Shown: in pieces, positions 45,603 through 55,243 of the stretch | How positions within the stretch are numbered: the first letter of the stretch is position 1 | Layout: the number at the start of each line of letters is the position of its first letter | Origin: NCEH01 sp002257205 | Lineage (GTDB): Bacteria; Pseudomonadota; Alphaproteobacteria; Rhizobiales; Xanthobacteraceae | NCBI RefSeq assembly: GCF_043195105.1 | Contig: NZ_JBAFWO010000003.1 | Length of the DNA stretch: 64,000 nt | Reading direction: 5' to 3' (one strand) | The notes under the pieces: model-generated | Database searches by the model: none | What the model saw: only the letters and a program-made list of their open reading frames with translations | Told to the model about the DNA's origin: nothing | Translations under genes and position numbers: made by a program

Positions 45603-47117
45603 ATGATGAACGCTCCCACGGATTTCGACGCCTTCGCCCAGCGCTATGCGCGCGGCGAGGCGCAGGTGGTGACCACCACCCTGATCGCGGACCTTGAGAC
45701 GCCGGTCTCCGCCTTCCTCAGAATCGCGGGCGAGAAGCCCAATGCGTTCCTGCTGGAATCGGTGGAGGGCGGCCAGACGCGCGGCCGCTATTCCATGATC
45801 GGCCTCGACCCCGACGTGATCTGGCGCGCCAATGGCGATGCGGCGGAAATCAACCGTTCGGCGCTCATCGACACCCGTGCCTTCGAGCCGTGTGCCGAGC
45901 CGCCGCTCGCGGCGCTGCGCAGCCTGCTTGCCGAATCGGCGATCGACCTGCCGCCCGGCGCCCCGCCCATGGCGGCCGGCGTGTTCGGCTATCTCGGCTA
46001 TGACATGGTGCGCCAGATGGAGCGCCTCGCGCCGGCCAAGCCCGATCCCATCGGCGTCCCCGAAGCCCTGCTGATCCGCCCGACGTTGATGGTGGTATTC
46101 GACGCGGTGAAGGACGAGCTTACCGCCGTGACCCCGGTGCGCCCGCAGGAGGGCGTTTCTGCCCGCGCGGCGTTCGAGGCGGCGCTGGCGCGGCTCGACA
46201 GCGTGGTGGCGGGGCTCGACCGGCCCATGGCCCATCCTGCGCCGGAGCCGTTCCACGCCCATGTGGAGCCGGTCTCCAACACCACCGAGGCCGAATTCTG
46301 CGCCATGGTGGAAAAGGCGAAGGACTATATCCGCGCCGGCGACATCTTCCAGGTGGTGCTTTCCCAGCGCTTCGAGAGCCCGTTTGCCCTGCCGCCGTTC
46401 GCGCTCTATCGCGCGCTGCGGCGGGTCAATCCGGCGCCGTTCCTGGTGTATCTGAACTTCGAGGGCTTTTCCGTCGTCTGCTCCAGCCCGGAAATCCTGG
46501 TGCGGCTGCGGGACGGCAAGGTCACCATCCGCCCCATCGCCGGCACCCGCAAGCGCGGCGCGACCCATGCCGAGGACGAGGCGCTCGCCCAGGAATTGCT
46601 GGCCGATCCCAAGGAGCGCGCCGAGCATCTCATGTTGCTGGACCTCGGCCGCAATGATGCCGGCCGGGTCTCGCAGATCGGCAGCGTGGAAGTCACCGAC
46701 AGCTTCTTCATCGAGCGCTACAGCCAGGTGATGCACATCGTCTCCAACGTCGAGGGCAAGGTCGATCCGCGCTTCGACGCTCTCGATGCGCTGGCGGCGG
46801 GCTTTCCCGCCGGCACGGTCTCCGGCGCGCCCAAGGTGCGGGCGATGGAGATCATTGACGAGCTGGAAAAGGACAAGCGCGGCATCTATGCCGGCGCCAT
46901 CGGCTATTTCAGCGCCAATGGCGAGATGGATACCTGCATCGTGCTGCGCACCGCCGTGGTGAAGGACGGGCGCATGTATGTGCAGGCCGGCGCCGGGCTG
47001 GTGTATGATTCCGTGCCGCTGAGCGAGCATCAGGAATGCATCAACAAAGCCAAGGCCTTGTTTCGCGCCGGCGAGGAAGCGGTACGCTTCGCCGCCCATG
47101 CCAAGAGGGGCCAGTGA
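45603..47117 (+). CDS. trpE: Anthranilate synthase component I TrpE
   Basis: TrpE (504 residues) forms anthranilate from chorismate with ammonia delivered by TrpG. The N-terminal feedback region has LLESVEGGQTRGRYSMIGLDPD. The chorismate-binding domain has GDIFQVVLSQRFE, FLVYLNFEGFSVVCSSPEILVR, IAGTRKRGATHAEDEALA, LMLLDLGRNDAGRVS and a C-terminal FSANGEMDTCIVLRT. It is separate from trpG, unlike the fused trpEG of some rhizobia. A second in-frame ATG lies 3 bases downstream. Confidence 0.96.
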   Translation: MMNAPTDFDAFAQRYARGEAQVVTTTLIADLETPVSAFLRIAGEKPNAFLLESVEGGQTRGRYSMIGLDPDVIWRANGDAAEINRSALIDTRAFEPCAEPPLAALRSLLAESAIDLPPGAPPMAAGVFGYLGYDMVRQMERLAPAKPDPIGVPEALLIRPTLMVVFDAVKDELTAVTPVRPQEGVSARAAFEAALARLDSVVAGLDRPMAHPAPEPFHAHVEPVSNTTEAEFCAMVEKAKDYIRAGDIFQVVLSQRFESPFALPPFALYRALRRVNPAPFLVYLNFEGFSVVCSSPEILVRLRDGKVTIRPIAGTRKRGATHAEDEALAQELLADPKERAEHLMLLDLGRNDAGRVSQIGSVEVTDSFFIERYSQVMHIVSNVEGKVDPRFDALDALAAGFPAGTVSGAPKVRAMEIIDELEKDKRGIYAGAIGYFSANGEMDTCIVLRTAVVKDGRMYVQAGAGLVYDSVPLSEHQECINKAKALFRAGEEAVRFAAHAKRGQ

Positions 47118-47160
47118 CCATGGCGCGTCCCGCGTGCCTCCACGAGCGATGGCGTGAGGC

Positions 47161-47190
47161 TTGACCCTTCCGTCACCCCCGCGCTTTAAC
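47161..47190 (+). promoter_or_regulatory. Possible promoter upstream of trpG
   Basis: TTGACC and TTTAAC are 18 bases apart in the 140-bp spacer between trpE and trpG, about 68 bp before the trpG ATG. This would allow trpG-trpD-trpC expression independently of ppiD-trpE. Confidence 0.35.
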
Positions 47191-47229
47191 TCAGGGGCAG
47201 CTCCCACATCTTCCGCGAGGAGCGCGCCT

Positions 47230-47246
47230 GCCCGGATCCGCCGGGC
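47230..47246 (+). promoter_or_regulatory. Hairpin at the trpG ribosome binding site
   Basis: GCCCGG and CCGGGC form a perfect 6-bp stem with a 5-base loop that ends one base before the trpG Shine-Dalgarno sequence (TGGAG). Such a stem may hinder translation initiation or be a remnant attenuator. No leader peptide was found. Confidence 0.3.
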
Positions 47247-47257
47247 CTGGAGCCACG

Positions 47258-47863
47258 ATGACCGCCGTTACGCTGATCGATAATTACGACAGCTTCACTT
47301 ATAACCTCGTCCATTATCTCGGCGAGCTGGGCGCAAACGTCACCGTTCACCGCAACGATGCGCTGAGCGTCGATGAGATTCTGGCGGAAAAGCCCGATGC
47401 CATCGTCATTTCCCCCGGCCCGTGCACGCCCACGGAAGCCGGCATCTGCTGTGATCTGATCGCCCGCGCCAGCACCGAAGTGCCGCTGTTCGGCGTGTGC
47501 CTCGGCCATCAGGCGATCGGCCAGGTGTTCGGCGGCGATGTGGTGCGCGCGCCCATTCCCATGCATGGGAAGATGTCGCAGATCCATCATGAAGGCCGCT
47601 CGGTGTTCCGCGGCCTCAACCATTCCTTCCTCGCCACCCGCTATCACTCCTTGATTGTCGAGCAGAACACCTTGCCCGACGCGCTGGAAGTCACCGCGCG
47701 CACCGAGGACGGCCTCATCATGGGCCTTGCCCACCGCACCCTCCCTGTCCACGGCGTGCAGTTCCATCCCGAGAGCATCGCCTCGGAAAACGGCCACGCG
47801 CTGCTGCGCAATTTCCTTGAGATCGCCCGCGCCTTCAATGAAGGCCGGCAGGCACGGAGCTGA
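47258..47863 (+). CDS. trpG: Anthranilate synthase component II TrpG
   Basis: TrpG (201 residues) is the glutamine amidotransferase partner of TrpE. It has the signature IDNYDSFTYNLVHYL, ISPGPCTPTEAGI, the nucleophile Cys81 in FGVCLGHQAIGQ, and the His/Glu pair in GVQFHPESI. TGGAG lies 5 bases before the ATG. It is followed by trpD after 4 bp. Confidence 0.96.
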   Translation: MTAVTLIDNYDSFTYNLVHYLGELGANVTVHRNDALSVDEILAEKPDAIVISPGPCTPTEAGICCDLIARASTEVPLFGVCLGHQAIGQVFGGDVVRAPIPMHGKMSQIHHEGRSVFRGLNHSFLATRYHSLIVEQNTLPDALEVTARTEDGLIMGLAHRTLPVHGVQFHPESIASENGHALLRNFLEIARAFNEGRQARS

Positions 47864-47867
47864 CGCG

Positions 47868-48898
<1,031 letters not shown>

Positions 48899-48902
<4 letters not shown>

Positions 48903-49690
48903 GCGATATTCTCACCCGTATCGAAGCCTATAAGCGCGAGGAGATCGCCGCCGCCAAGGCCGCCCGTCCGCTCGCCGAGGTGGAAGCGGCGGCCCGCGCG
49001 GCGAGCCCGGTGCGCCCGTTCGCCGGTGCCCTGCGCGCGGCGCTGGACGCGGGGCGTACCGCTTTGATCGCCGAAATCAAGAAGGCCAGCCCCTCCAAGG
49101 GCCTGATCCGCGCCGATTTCGATCCTCCCGCGCTCGCCCGCGCCTATGAGGCGGGCGGCGCCACGTGCCTCTCCGTGCTCACCGACACCCCTTCGTTCCA
49201 GGGCGCGCCGGACTTCCTGATTGCGGCCCGCGCGGCGGTCTCGCTGCCGGTGCTGCGGAAGGATTTCATGTACGACACCTATCAGGTGGCGGAAGCGCGG
49301 GCCTGGGGCGCCGATTGCATCCTCATCATCATGGCCGGCGTGGACGATGCGCTCGCCCGCGACCTGCTGGACGCCGCGACCGCCTATGGCATGGACGCCA
49401 TCGTCGAGGTTCATGACGGGGAGGAGCTGGACCGCGCGCTCGCTTTGCCCTGCACCCTGGTCGGCATCAACAATCGCAATCTGCGCACCTTCGAGACCAC
49501 ACTGGACACCAGCGCGCGCCTCGCCCCGCGCGTGCCGAAGGACCGGATCTGCATCGGCGAGAGCGGCATCTTCACTCCGCAGGACGTGGCGCGCCTCGCG
49601 GGCATCGGCATCGGCACGATCCTGGTCGGCGAGAGCCTGATGCGGCAAAGCGATGTCGCATCCGCGACGCGCACGCTTCTTGCGGCGTAA
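48899..49690 (+). CDS. trpC: Indole-3-glycerol phosphate synthase TrpC
   Basis: TrpC (263 residues) closes the indole ring. It has the conserved LIAEIKKASPSKGLIR (catalytic Glu and Lys), PVLRKDFMYDTYQV, LVGINNRNLRTFETTL and CIGESGIFTPQDV, ending with a TIM-barrel GTILVGESLMR. It is coupled to trpD by a 4-base overlap; no trpF is fused to it. Confidence 0.96.
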
Positions 49691-49780
49691 GCTTGCCGTA
49701 TACGTCACCCTGAGGTCTAATGGCCGCGCATCGGCCCAGAAACGAGGCGGATGCGAGGAAACGATCAAGGGAGAATGCTC

Positions 49781-50194
49781 ATGAGGACGCTGCTTCTGGC
49801 GGCTGCGCTGTCGATCGCCGCCGTGCCCGCCTTCGCCGCCGATGTGACCGGCAGCTGGGCCACGCCCACGAAGAATGGCATCGTCGAAATCAACAAATGC
49901 GGCAATTCCGTCTGCGGCCGGCTGGTGTCTTCCGACGGCATCAAGGCCGATCCGGCGCTGAAGGATGTCAATAATTCCAACGCGTCGCTGCGCAGCCGCC
50001 CGCTCAAGGGCCTGCAGATTCTCCAGGGCTTCTCGGGCGGCCCGGCCGAATGGACGGGCGGCGAGATCTATAATGCCGAGGACGGCAAGACCTATAGCGC
50101 CACATTGACCCTGGACGGGGACAATACCCTCAAGGTACGCGGCTGCGTGATCGTGCCGTTCTGCAAGACACAGACCTGGACCAGGAGCCGCTGA
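49781..50194 (+). CDS. DUF2147 secreted protein
   Basis: This 137-residue protein has a signal peptide (MRTLLLAAALSIAAVPAFA, cleavage after AFA) and one DUF2147 domain: DVTGSWATPTKNGIVEINKCGNSVCGRLV, with two conserved cysteines, then LQGFSGGPAEWTGGEIYNAEDGKTYSATLTL and a C-terminal VRGCVIVPFCKTQTWTR. Function is not known for the family. GGGAGA is 8 bases before the ATG. It lies between trpC and moaC, with 4 bp to moaC. Confidence 0.88.
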   Translation: MRTLLLAAALSIAAVPAFAADVTGSWATPTKNGIVEINKCGNSVCGRLVSSDGIKADPALKDVNNSNASLRSRPLKGLQILQGFSGGPAEWTGGEIYNAEDGKTYSATLTLDGDNTLKVRGCVIVPFCKTQTWTRSR

Positions 50195-50198
50195 CGCC

Positions 50199-50681
50199 AT
50201 GACCGAACTGACCCATCTGGATGCCCAGGGCGCCGCGCGCATGGTCGACGTCTCGCAGAAGGCGGTCACCACGCGCGAGGCATTGGCGGAAGGGCGGGTC
50301 GTGATGGCGGCGCCGACGCTGGAGCTGATCCTGTCGGGCAATGCGAAGAAGGGCGACGTGCTCGGCGTCGCCCGCATCGCCGGGATCATGGCCTCCAAGC
50401 GCACCCATGAGCTCATTCCCCTGTGCCACCCGCTGATGATTTCCAAGGTGGAAGTGGAGATCGAGCCCGATGCCACCCTCCCCGGCCTCGTCGTGCGCGC
50501 CCGCGTCAAGACTAGCGGGCAGACTGGGGTGGAGATGGAGGCGCTGACGGCGGTTTCCCTCGCTTGCCTGACCATCTATGACATGGCCAAGGCCGCCGAC
50601 CGCGGCATGCGCATCGAGGGGATTCGCCTGCTGGAGAAAGCTGGCGGCCGCTCCGGCGAATGGCGCGCCGACGACGCCTAA
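50199..50681 (+). CDS. moaC: Cyclic pyranopterin monophosphate synthase MoaC
   Basis: MoaC (160 residues) forms cyclic pyranopterin monophosphate in molybdenum cofactor synthesis. It begins with LTHLDAQGAARMVDVSQKAVTTREA and has KRTHELIPLCHPL, VRARVKTSGQTGVEMEALTAV, IYDMAKAADRGMRIEGIRLLEKAGGRSG, all conserved. It is followed by moeA after 38 bp. Confidence 0.97.
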   Translation: MTELTHLDAQGAARMVDVSQKAVTTREALAEGRVVMAAPTLELILSGNAKKGDVLGVARIAGIMASKRTHELIPLCHPLMISKVEVEIEPDATLPGLVVRARVKTSGQTGVEMEALTAVSLACLTIYDMAKAADRGMRIEGIRLLEKAGGRSGEWRADDA

Positions 50682-50719
50682 GGCGCCTGAGCTAAAAACT
50701 AAATCGGGAGCAGGGCGAC

Positions 50720-51934
50720 ATGGCATTGATGCCAGTGGATGAGGCCCTCGCGCTTGTGGTGGCCGGCGTTGTGCGATTGTCCGTGCAATCCGTGCCGGTT
50801 GCCGAAGCCACGGGCCGCGTGCTCGCCGCCGATCTTTGGGCGCGGCGAAGCCAGCCGGCCGCCGACATGTCGGCCATGGACGGATATGCGGTGGCCGCCG
50901 CCGATATCGCGCAGGTTCCCGCCACCTTGCGCGTGATCGGCGAATCCGCCGCCGGGCGTCCGTTTGCGGGCACAGTCGCGCCGGGGGAAGCGGTCCGCAT
51001 CTTCACCGGCGCGCTCCTGCCCACGGGGGCGGACACGGTGGTGATTCAGGAAAATATCGCGCGCGAGGGGGATCTCATCACCACCACCGCCGCCACCGCG
51101 CCGCTGCGCAACGTGCGCAAGGCCGGGTTCGATTTTCCCGCCGGCAGCCTGATTCTTCCCGCCGGGCGCCGCCTCACCGGTCGTGACGTGATGCTGGCGG
51201 CGGCGGCCGACCATGCCACGCTCGACGTTATCGCGCGGCCGAAGGTGGGCATTCTGCAAACCGGCGATGAACTGGTTCGCCCCGGAGAAGGCCGCGGCGC
51301 GCTCTCCGACGTCGTGGTGTCGAATGTCTATGGCCTCGCGGCGCTGGCGCGCGCCCATGGGGCGGATGCGGTGGACCTCGGCCTTGTGGGCGATTCCCTT
51401 GATTCGACCCGCGCCGCCATCCGCGCCGCGGCCGAATCGGGAATAGACGTGCTGATCACCTCCGGCGGCGCCTCGGTGGGTGAGCACGATCTGATCGCGC
51501 CCGCCCTGCGCAGCGAGGGGGTGACGCTGACCGTCCACAAGATCGCCTTGCGGCCGGGAAAGCCGCTGATGTTCGGCGCGCGCGGCGCCATGCGCGTGCT
51601 GGGCCTGCCGGGAAATCCGGTGTCGGCTTATGTCGGCGCCGTGTTGTTCCTGGTTCCGCTGTTGAACGCGCTCCAGGGAGCCGCCACTCAGGGCCCGCAC
51701 CTGCGCGCGGCGCGCCTCGGCTGCCCGGTGAGAGCCAATGATTCCCGGGTGGATTATATGCGCGCGACCCTCTCGTTCGCCGACGACGGAGCCTTGGTCG
51801 CGACGCCGCTGCCGATCCAGGACAGCTCGATGCTCACCACGCTCGCCATGGCCGATTGCCTGTTGATCCGGCCCGCTTTCGCACCCGCCGGAGAGACCGG
51901 CGATGCCTGTTCCGTGCTTCAGCTGCCCTCCTGA
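50720..51934 (+). CDS. moeA: Molybdopterin molybdenumtransferase MoeA
   Basis: MoeA (404 residues) inserts molybdate into adenylated molybdopterin. It has AADMSAMDGYAVAAAD, IFTGALLPTGADTVVIQE, VGILQTGDELVRPGE, ITSGGASVGEHD, KPLMFG and VLGLPGNPVSAYVGAVLFLVPLLNAL. The preceding GGAG is about 9 bases from the ATG. It lies downstream of moaC. Confidence 0.97.
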   Translation: MALMPVDEALALVVAGVVRLSVQSVPVAEATGRVLAADLWARRSQPAADMSAMDGYAVAAADIAQVPATLRVIGESAAGRPFAGTVAPGEAVRIFTGALLPTGADTVVIQENIAREGDLITTTAATAPLRNVRKAGFDFPAGSLILPAGRRLTGRDVMLAAAADHATLDVIARPKVGILQTGDELVRPGEGRGALSDVVVSNVYGLAALARAHGADAVDLGLVGDSLDSTRAAIRAAAESGIDVLITSGGASVGEHDLIAPALRSEGVTLTVHKIALRPGKPLMFGARGAMRVLGLPGNPVSAYVGAVLFLVPLLNALQGAATQGPHLRAARLGCPVRANDSRVDYMRATLSFADDGALVATPLPIQDSSMLTTLAMADCLLIRPAFAPAGETGDACSVLQLPS

Positions 51935-51964
51935 AATACCGTTAACGCGATGTTCACCCTTGCG

Positions 51965-51979
51965 GAACACAAAAGGAAC
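51965..51979 (+). promoter_or_regulatory. SOS box upstream of lexA
   Basis: GAAC-ACAAAAG-GAAC is a perfect match to the alphaproteobacterial LexA operator GAAC-N7-GAAC. It lies about 93 bp before the lexA ATG, so lexA should repress itself. A weaker copy, GTTC-N7-GTTT, lies at 51991-52005. Confidence 0.85.
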
Positions 51980-52071
51980 AGCTAATGCTTGTTCATGATT
52001 TGTTTCGGTTTCAATGATCTCTTGCGGGACATCGCTGCCGAGACGGAAGCGGGATGGGGACGGGTGAGACC

Positions 52072-52791
52072 ATGCTGACGCGCAAGCAATATGATCTGTT
52101 GCGTTTCATCCATGAACGCCTGAAGGAAACCGGCGTCCCGCCCTCCTTCGACGAGATGAAGGAAGCACTCGACCTTCGCTCAAAGTCCGGCATTCATCGG
52201 CTGATTACCGCCCTGGAAGAGCGCGGCTTCATTCGCCGCCTGCCCAATCGCGCCCGGGCGCTGGAAGTGGTCCGCCTGCCGGACAGCGCAGCCCCCGGCC
52301 TTGCCGCGAGCCGTGCGGCCACCGCCGGCGGGCGCGGCTTCTCCCCGAGCGTGATCGAGGGCAGCCTCGGCCGTGTGCGCCCGCCGTCGGAGGATGAGGA
52401 AACCGCGCCGACGGTGACCGTGCCGGTCATGGGCCGGATCGCCGCCGGATCGCCCATCTCGGCTATCCAAACCCGCAGCCACACCTTGAACGTGCCGCCC
52501 GAAATGCTGGGCACCGGCGAGCATTTCGCCCTGGAGGTGCGCGGCGACAGCATGATCGAGGCCGGCATCCTGGATGGCGACACGGTGCTGATCCGCAAAT
52601 GCGACAGCGCCGAGACCGGGGACATCATCGTCGCCCTTGTGGACGATGAGGAAGCCACATTGAAGCGCCTGCGCAAGAAGGGCGCATCCATTGCGCTGGA
52701 AGCCGCCAATCCGGCCTATGAGACCCGGATCTTCGGCCCGGACCGTATCCGTGTGCAGGGGCGTTTGGTCGGCCTGATGCGCCGCTATTGA
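52072..52791 (+). CDS. lexA: SOS repressor LexA
   Basis: LexA (239 residues) represses DNA damage genes until RecA triggers its self-cleavage. A winged-helix domain (MLTRKQYDLLRFIHERLKETGVPPSFDEM) is followed by a long linker, then the peptidase with cleavage site Ala125-Gly126, catalytic Ser160 (GDSMIEAG) and Lys198 (EATLKRL). The ATG at 52072 is preferred over 52054 because it gives the standard N-terminus. The recognition helix region EALDLRSKSGIHRLITALEERG is of alphaproteobacterial type. Confidence 0.96.
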   Translation: MLTRKQYDLLRFIHERLKETGVPPSFDEMKEALDLRSKSGIHRLITALEERGFIRRLPNRARALEVVRLPDSAAPGLAASRAATAGGRGFSPSVIEGSLGRVRPPSEDEETAPTVTVPVMGRIAAGSPISAIQTRSHTLNVPPEMLGTGEHFALEVRGDSMIEAGILDGDTVLIRKCDSAETGDIIVALVDDEEATLKRLRKKGASIALEAANPAYETRIFGPDRIRVQGRLVGLMRRY

Positions 52792-52833
52792 GTTTTCCGG
52801 GTTCAACCTGATTTCGGTCCTCACTTGGCGGCG

Positions 52834-55116
52834 TCAGCGGGCGGCATCGTCCTCGATCTGTGAAGCGGACCCCGCTTCTCTTTCCCCCTCGGTGACCGGC
52901 GGAAGAAGTGGCATCCACGGGCGCTGCTGACGTGCGGACCGCGCCGGGACGATGCGCCATCCCTCAAGCGATGCCTGCCCCTCGGGCGCACGAAACAAGG
53001 CCAGCGTGCCGGTATTGGCCATGTCTGTGGGCGTGACGACCCTCGCCGGGCATTTTTTCGGCGCCGGGTGGGGGCTCACGATCAGCGCCGCGTTCAGGCA
53101 GTCCGCCTCAAGCCCCTCCGGCCGACGGGAGACGGCGAGCACGCCGCCCGAGGTGGTGGCCGTGCATCCCAGCCGGTCGCAGCGAAACGCGTCGGCAAGG
53201 CCCTCGGACTGCGCGGTGCGGCTATCGCTCTCCCGGCTCAGCCATTGGTCCGCCACCATCCGATTGGAAGTCGCCCCGAGGATGGAAAGCCGCCCATCGC
53301 CCGCGCGCACCGCCACCGTGCGCCCGTTCGGCGCGATCAGAATGTCCGGTCGCGGCGGCGCGCCGCCGAGGCCGAGGGCCACGAGCGCCGGAACAAGCGC
53401 GATCGCCGCGAGCCGTCCCCGCAGCAGGCACAGGCACAGCAGGGCGAGGCTCGCGGCGAGCACCGAAGGCGGGTTGAACCAATCGGTCCGCAACCCGGCG
53501 CCCGGCAGCGCGGCCACCTTGTCCGACACGCCCACCATGATGTCGATGCCGAGCCCCATGATCGGCCAGGCCAGCGAATCCAGTCCGAACGGCAGCAGCA
53601 GCACGCCGAGCAGGCCGAACGGCATCACCAGGAAGCTCACCGCCGGCATGGCGGCGAGATTCGAGAGCAGGCCATAGGCGCCGATGCGCTGGAAATGCAG
53701 GGCGCCATAAGGCGCCGTCGCGAGGCCCGCGACCAGGGAGGTCAGCGCAAGGCCGCCCACGAACAGGGCGATCTTCAGCGCGATGCGCGCCACCGGCCCT
53801 TCGGCCGTCCATCCCAGGCGCAGCGGGCGCAGCCGCTCGAACGCCGCCACCAGCGCGAGCGTCGCGGCAAAGGACATCTGCATGCCGGGATCGAGCACCG
53901 AAACCGGCGCCGCCGCCAACACCAGCACCGCCGCCACCGCGACGCTGCGCAAGGTCAGCGCGGCGCGCCCCACGATCACCCCCAGCAGCACCAGGCCGAG
54001 CATGAGGAACGAGCGCTGCGCGGCGACATCATTGCCCGACAGCACGAGATAAAGCGCGCTTCCGGTCAGCGCACAGAGCGCCGCGAGCGATTTGACCGGC
54101 GCCCCGAGCGCCAAGGGCGGGAACAGCGCCAGCAGCCCGCGCACCAGCGCGAACAGCGTGCCCGCCACCAGCGCCATATGGAGGCCGGAAATCGACAGCA
54201 CATGGGTGAGGCCGGACAGGCGCATGCTTTCTTCCACCGCCGGCGCGATGGAGGAGCGATCGCCAGTCACCAGCGCCACGGCGATGTCGGCGGCGGCACC
54301 GCTCAGCACCAGGCGGATGCGGGCGGCGAGCGCGACCCGCACGCCATGAACCAGGGCTGCGATGCGCACCGCTGTCGGCGGCGCTTGCGCGAGCGGCGTT
54401 GCTTTCGGCGGACCGAGGGCGAAGCCCACCGCATCGATGCCGGCGAACCAGGGCGCCCGGCCGAAATCATGCGCCCCCGCCATGGCCGGCCCGAGGGGCG
54501 GCAGCAGGCGCGCGGAAACGCTGATCCCAGCGCCGACACTGGGCGCCGATCCGCGCGGGAGGGAGAGGCGCACCCGCTCGGGCTTGAAATCCAGCCCCTT
54601 AGCCTGCGCGGTCTCCACCCGCAGCAGGATGCGGTCGGCGGTGGCGCGTTTTTCCAGATGCTCGACGAATCCGGTCAGCCGCACGCTGCCCGCCGGCGGA
54701 ATCAGGATCGGCCGGGTGATGCGGGCGGTCTGCAGGCAGGCGAGCGTGAAGCCGCAGGCGAGCGCCGTCGCGCCCGCGAGCACCGCGAAGGAAGAGGCGC
54801 GCGCCCGCGCCGCCAGGGTTGCGGTCAGCATCACCGCCGTCAGCAGGAGACATGCGACGAGCGAGGGTTCCTGGTCGGCACCGAAATAGAGCAGGATGCC
54901 GGCGGCGAACAGCACCGGCAGCCAGAGCACCAGCCGCCCCGCCTCCGCCTCGGCGCGGATATCGGCGGCGATGCCGGTGAACAGGCGGGCCCGCAGTGCC
55001 TCCAGGGCACCGAACGGGCGCGGCGCGGCCTGCCCCGCGCCCCAGACAGCCGCCCGCGCGCCGCGCATCTCTGCGCGCGGTGGTTCGTCCTCGCCGGTGT
55101 TTGATGTTCCCGCCAT
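52834..55116 (-). CDS. comEC: ComEC/Rec2-family DNA uptake channel (no C-terminal MBL domain)
   Basis: This 760-residue inner-membrane protein has a DUF4131 N-terminal region (about 55-260), then the competence core with GLTHVLSISGLHMALVAG, AAQRSFLMLGLVLLG and a series of membrane helices. The C-terminus is a short soluble domain (PDILIAPNGRTVAVRAGDGRLSIL...) and has no HxHxDH motif of the full ComEC metallo-beta-lactamase domain, the usual alphaproteobacterial form. The ATG at 55116 is preferred, with upstream M residues in a frame that extends into the gltX leader. It lies divergently between gltX and lexA. Confidence 0.9.
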   Translation of the reverse strand: MAGTSNTGEDEPPRAEMRGARAAVWGAGQAAPRPFGALEALRARLFTGIAADIRAEAEAGRLVLWLPVLFAAGILLYFGADQEPSLVACLLLTAVMLTATLAARARASSFAVLAGATALACGFTLACLQTARITRPILIPPAGSVRLTGFVEHLEKRATADRILLRVETAQAKGLDFKPERVRLSLPRGSAPSVGAGISVSARLLPPLGPAMAGAHDFGRAPWFAGIDAVGFALGPPKATPLAQAPPTAVRIAALVHGVRVALAARIRLVLSGAAADIAVALVTGDRSSIAPAVEESMRLSGLTHVLSISGLHMALVAGTLFALVRGLLALFPPLALGAPVKSLAALCALTGSALYLVLSGNDVAAQRSFLMLGLVLLGVIVGRAALTLRSVAVAAVLVLAAAPVSVLDPGMQMSFAATLALVAAFERLRPLRLGWTAEGPVARIALKIALFVGGLALTSLVAGLATAPYGALHFQRIGAYGLLSNLAAMPAVSFLVMPFGLLGVLLLPFGLDSLAWPIMGLGIDIMVGVSDKVAALPGAGLRTDWFNPPSVLAASLALLCLCLLRGRLAAIALVPALVALGLGGAPPRPDILIAPNGRTVAVRAGDGRLSILGATSNRMVADQWLSRESDSRTAQSEGLADAFRCDRLGCTATTSGGVLAVSRRPEGLEADCLNAALIVSPHPAPKKCPARVVTPTDMANTGTLALFRAPEGQASLEGWRIVPARSARQQRPWMPLLPPVTEGEREAGSASQIEDDAAR

Positions 55117-55243
55117 GCCCCCGCGTTCCCCAACGCGCGCGCCTATGCTACACGGGCGCCGCCCGCGCGCCATATGCCGGCGGTGCACACAGCATCCCGG
55201 CGGCGCGCCCGCCCCGCTCCAGCCCCCTTTTCGGCGGACCTTC

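Noticed and set aside
53068..55104. Plus-strand frame of 678 codons
   Set aside because: Antisense to comEC; the residues are His/Gln/Arg-rich and featureless.
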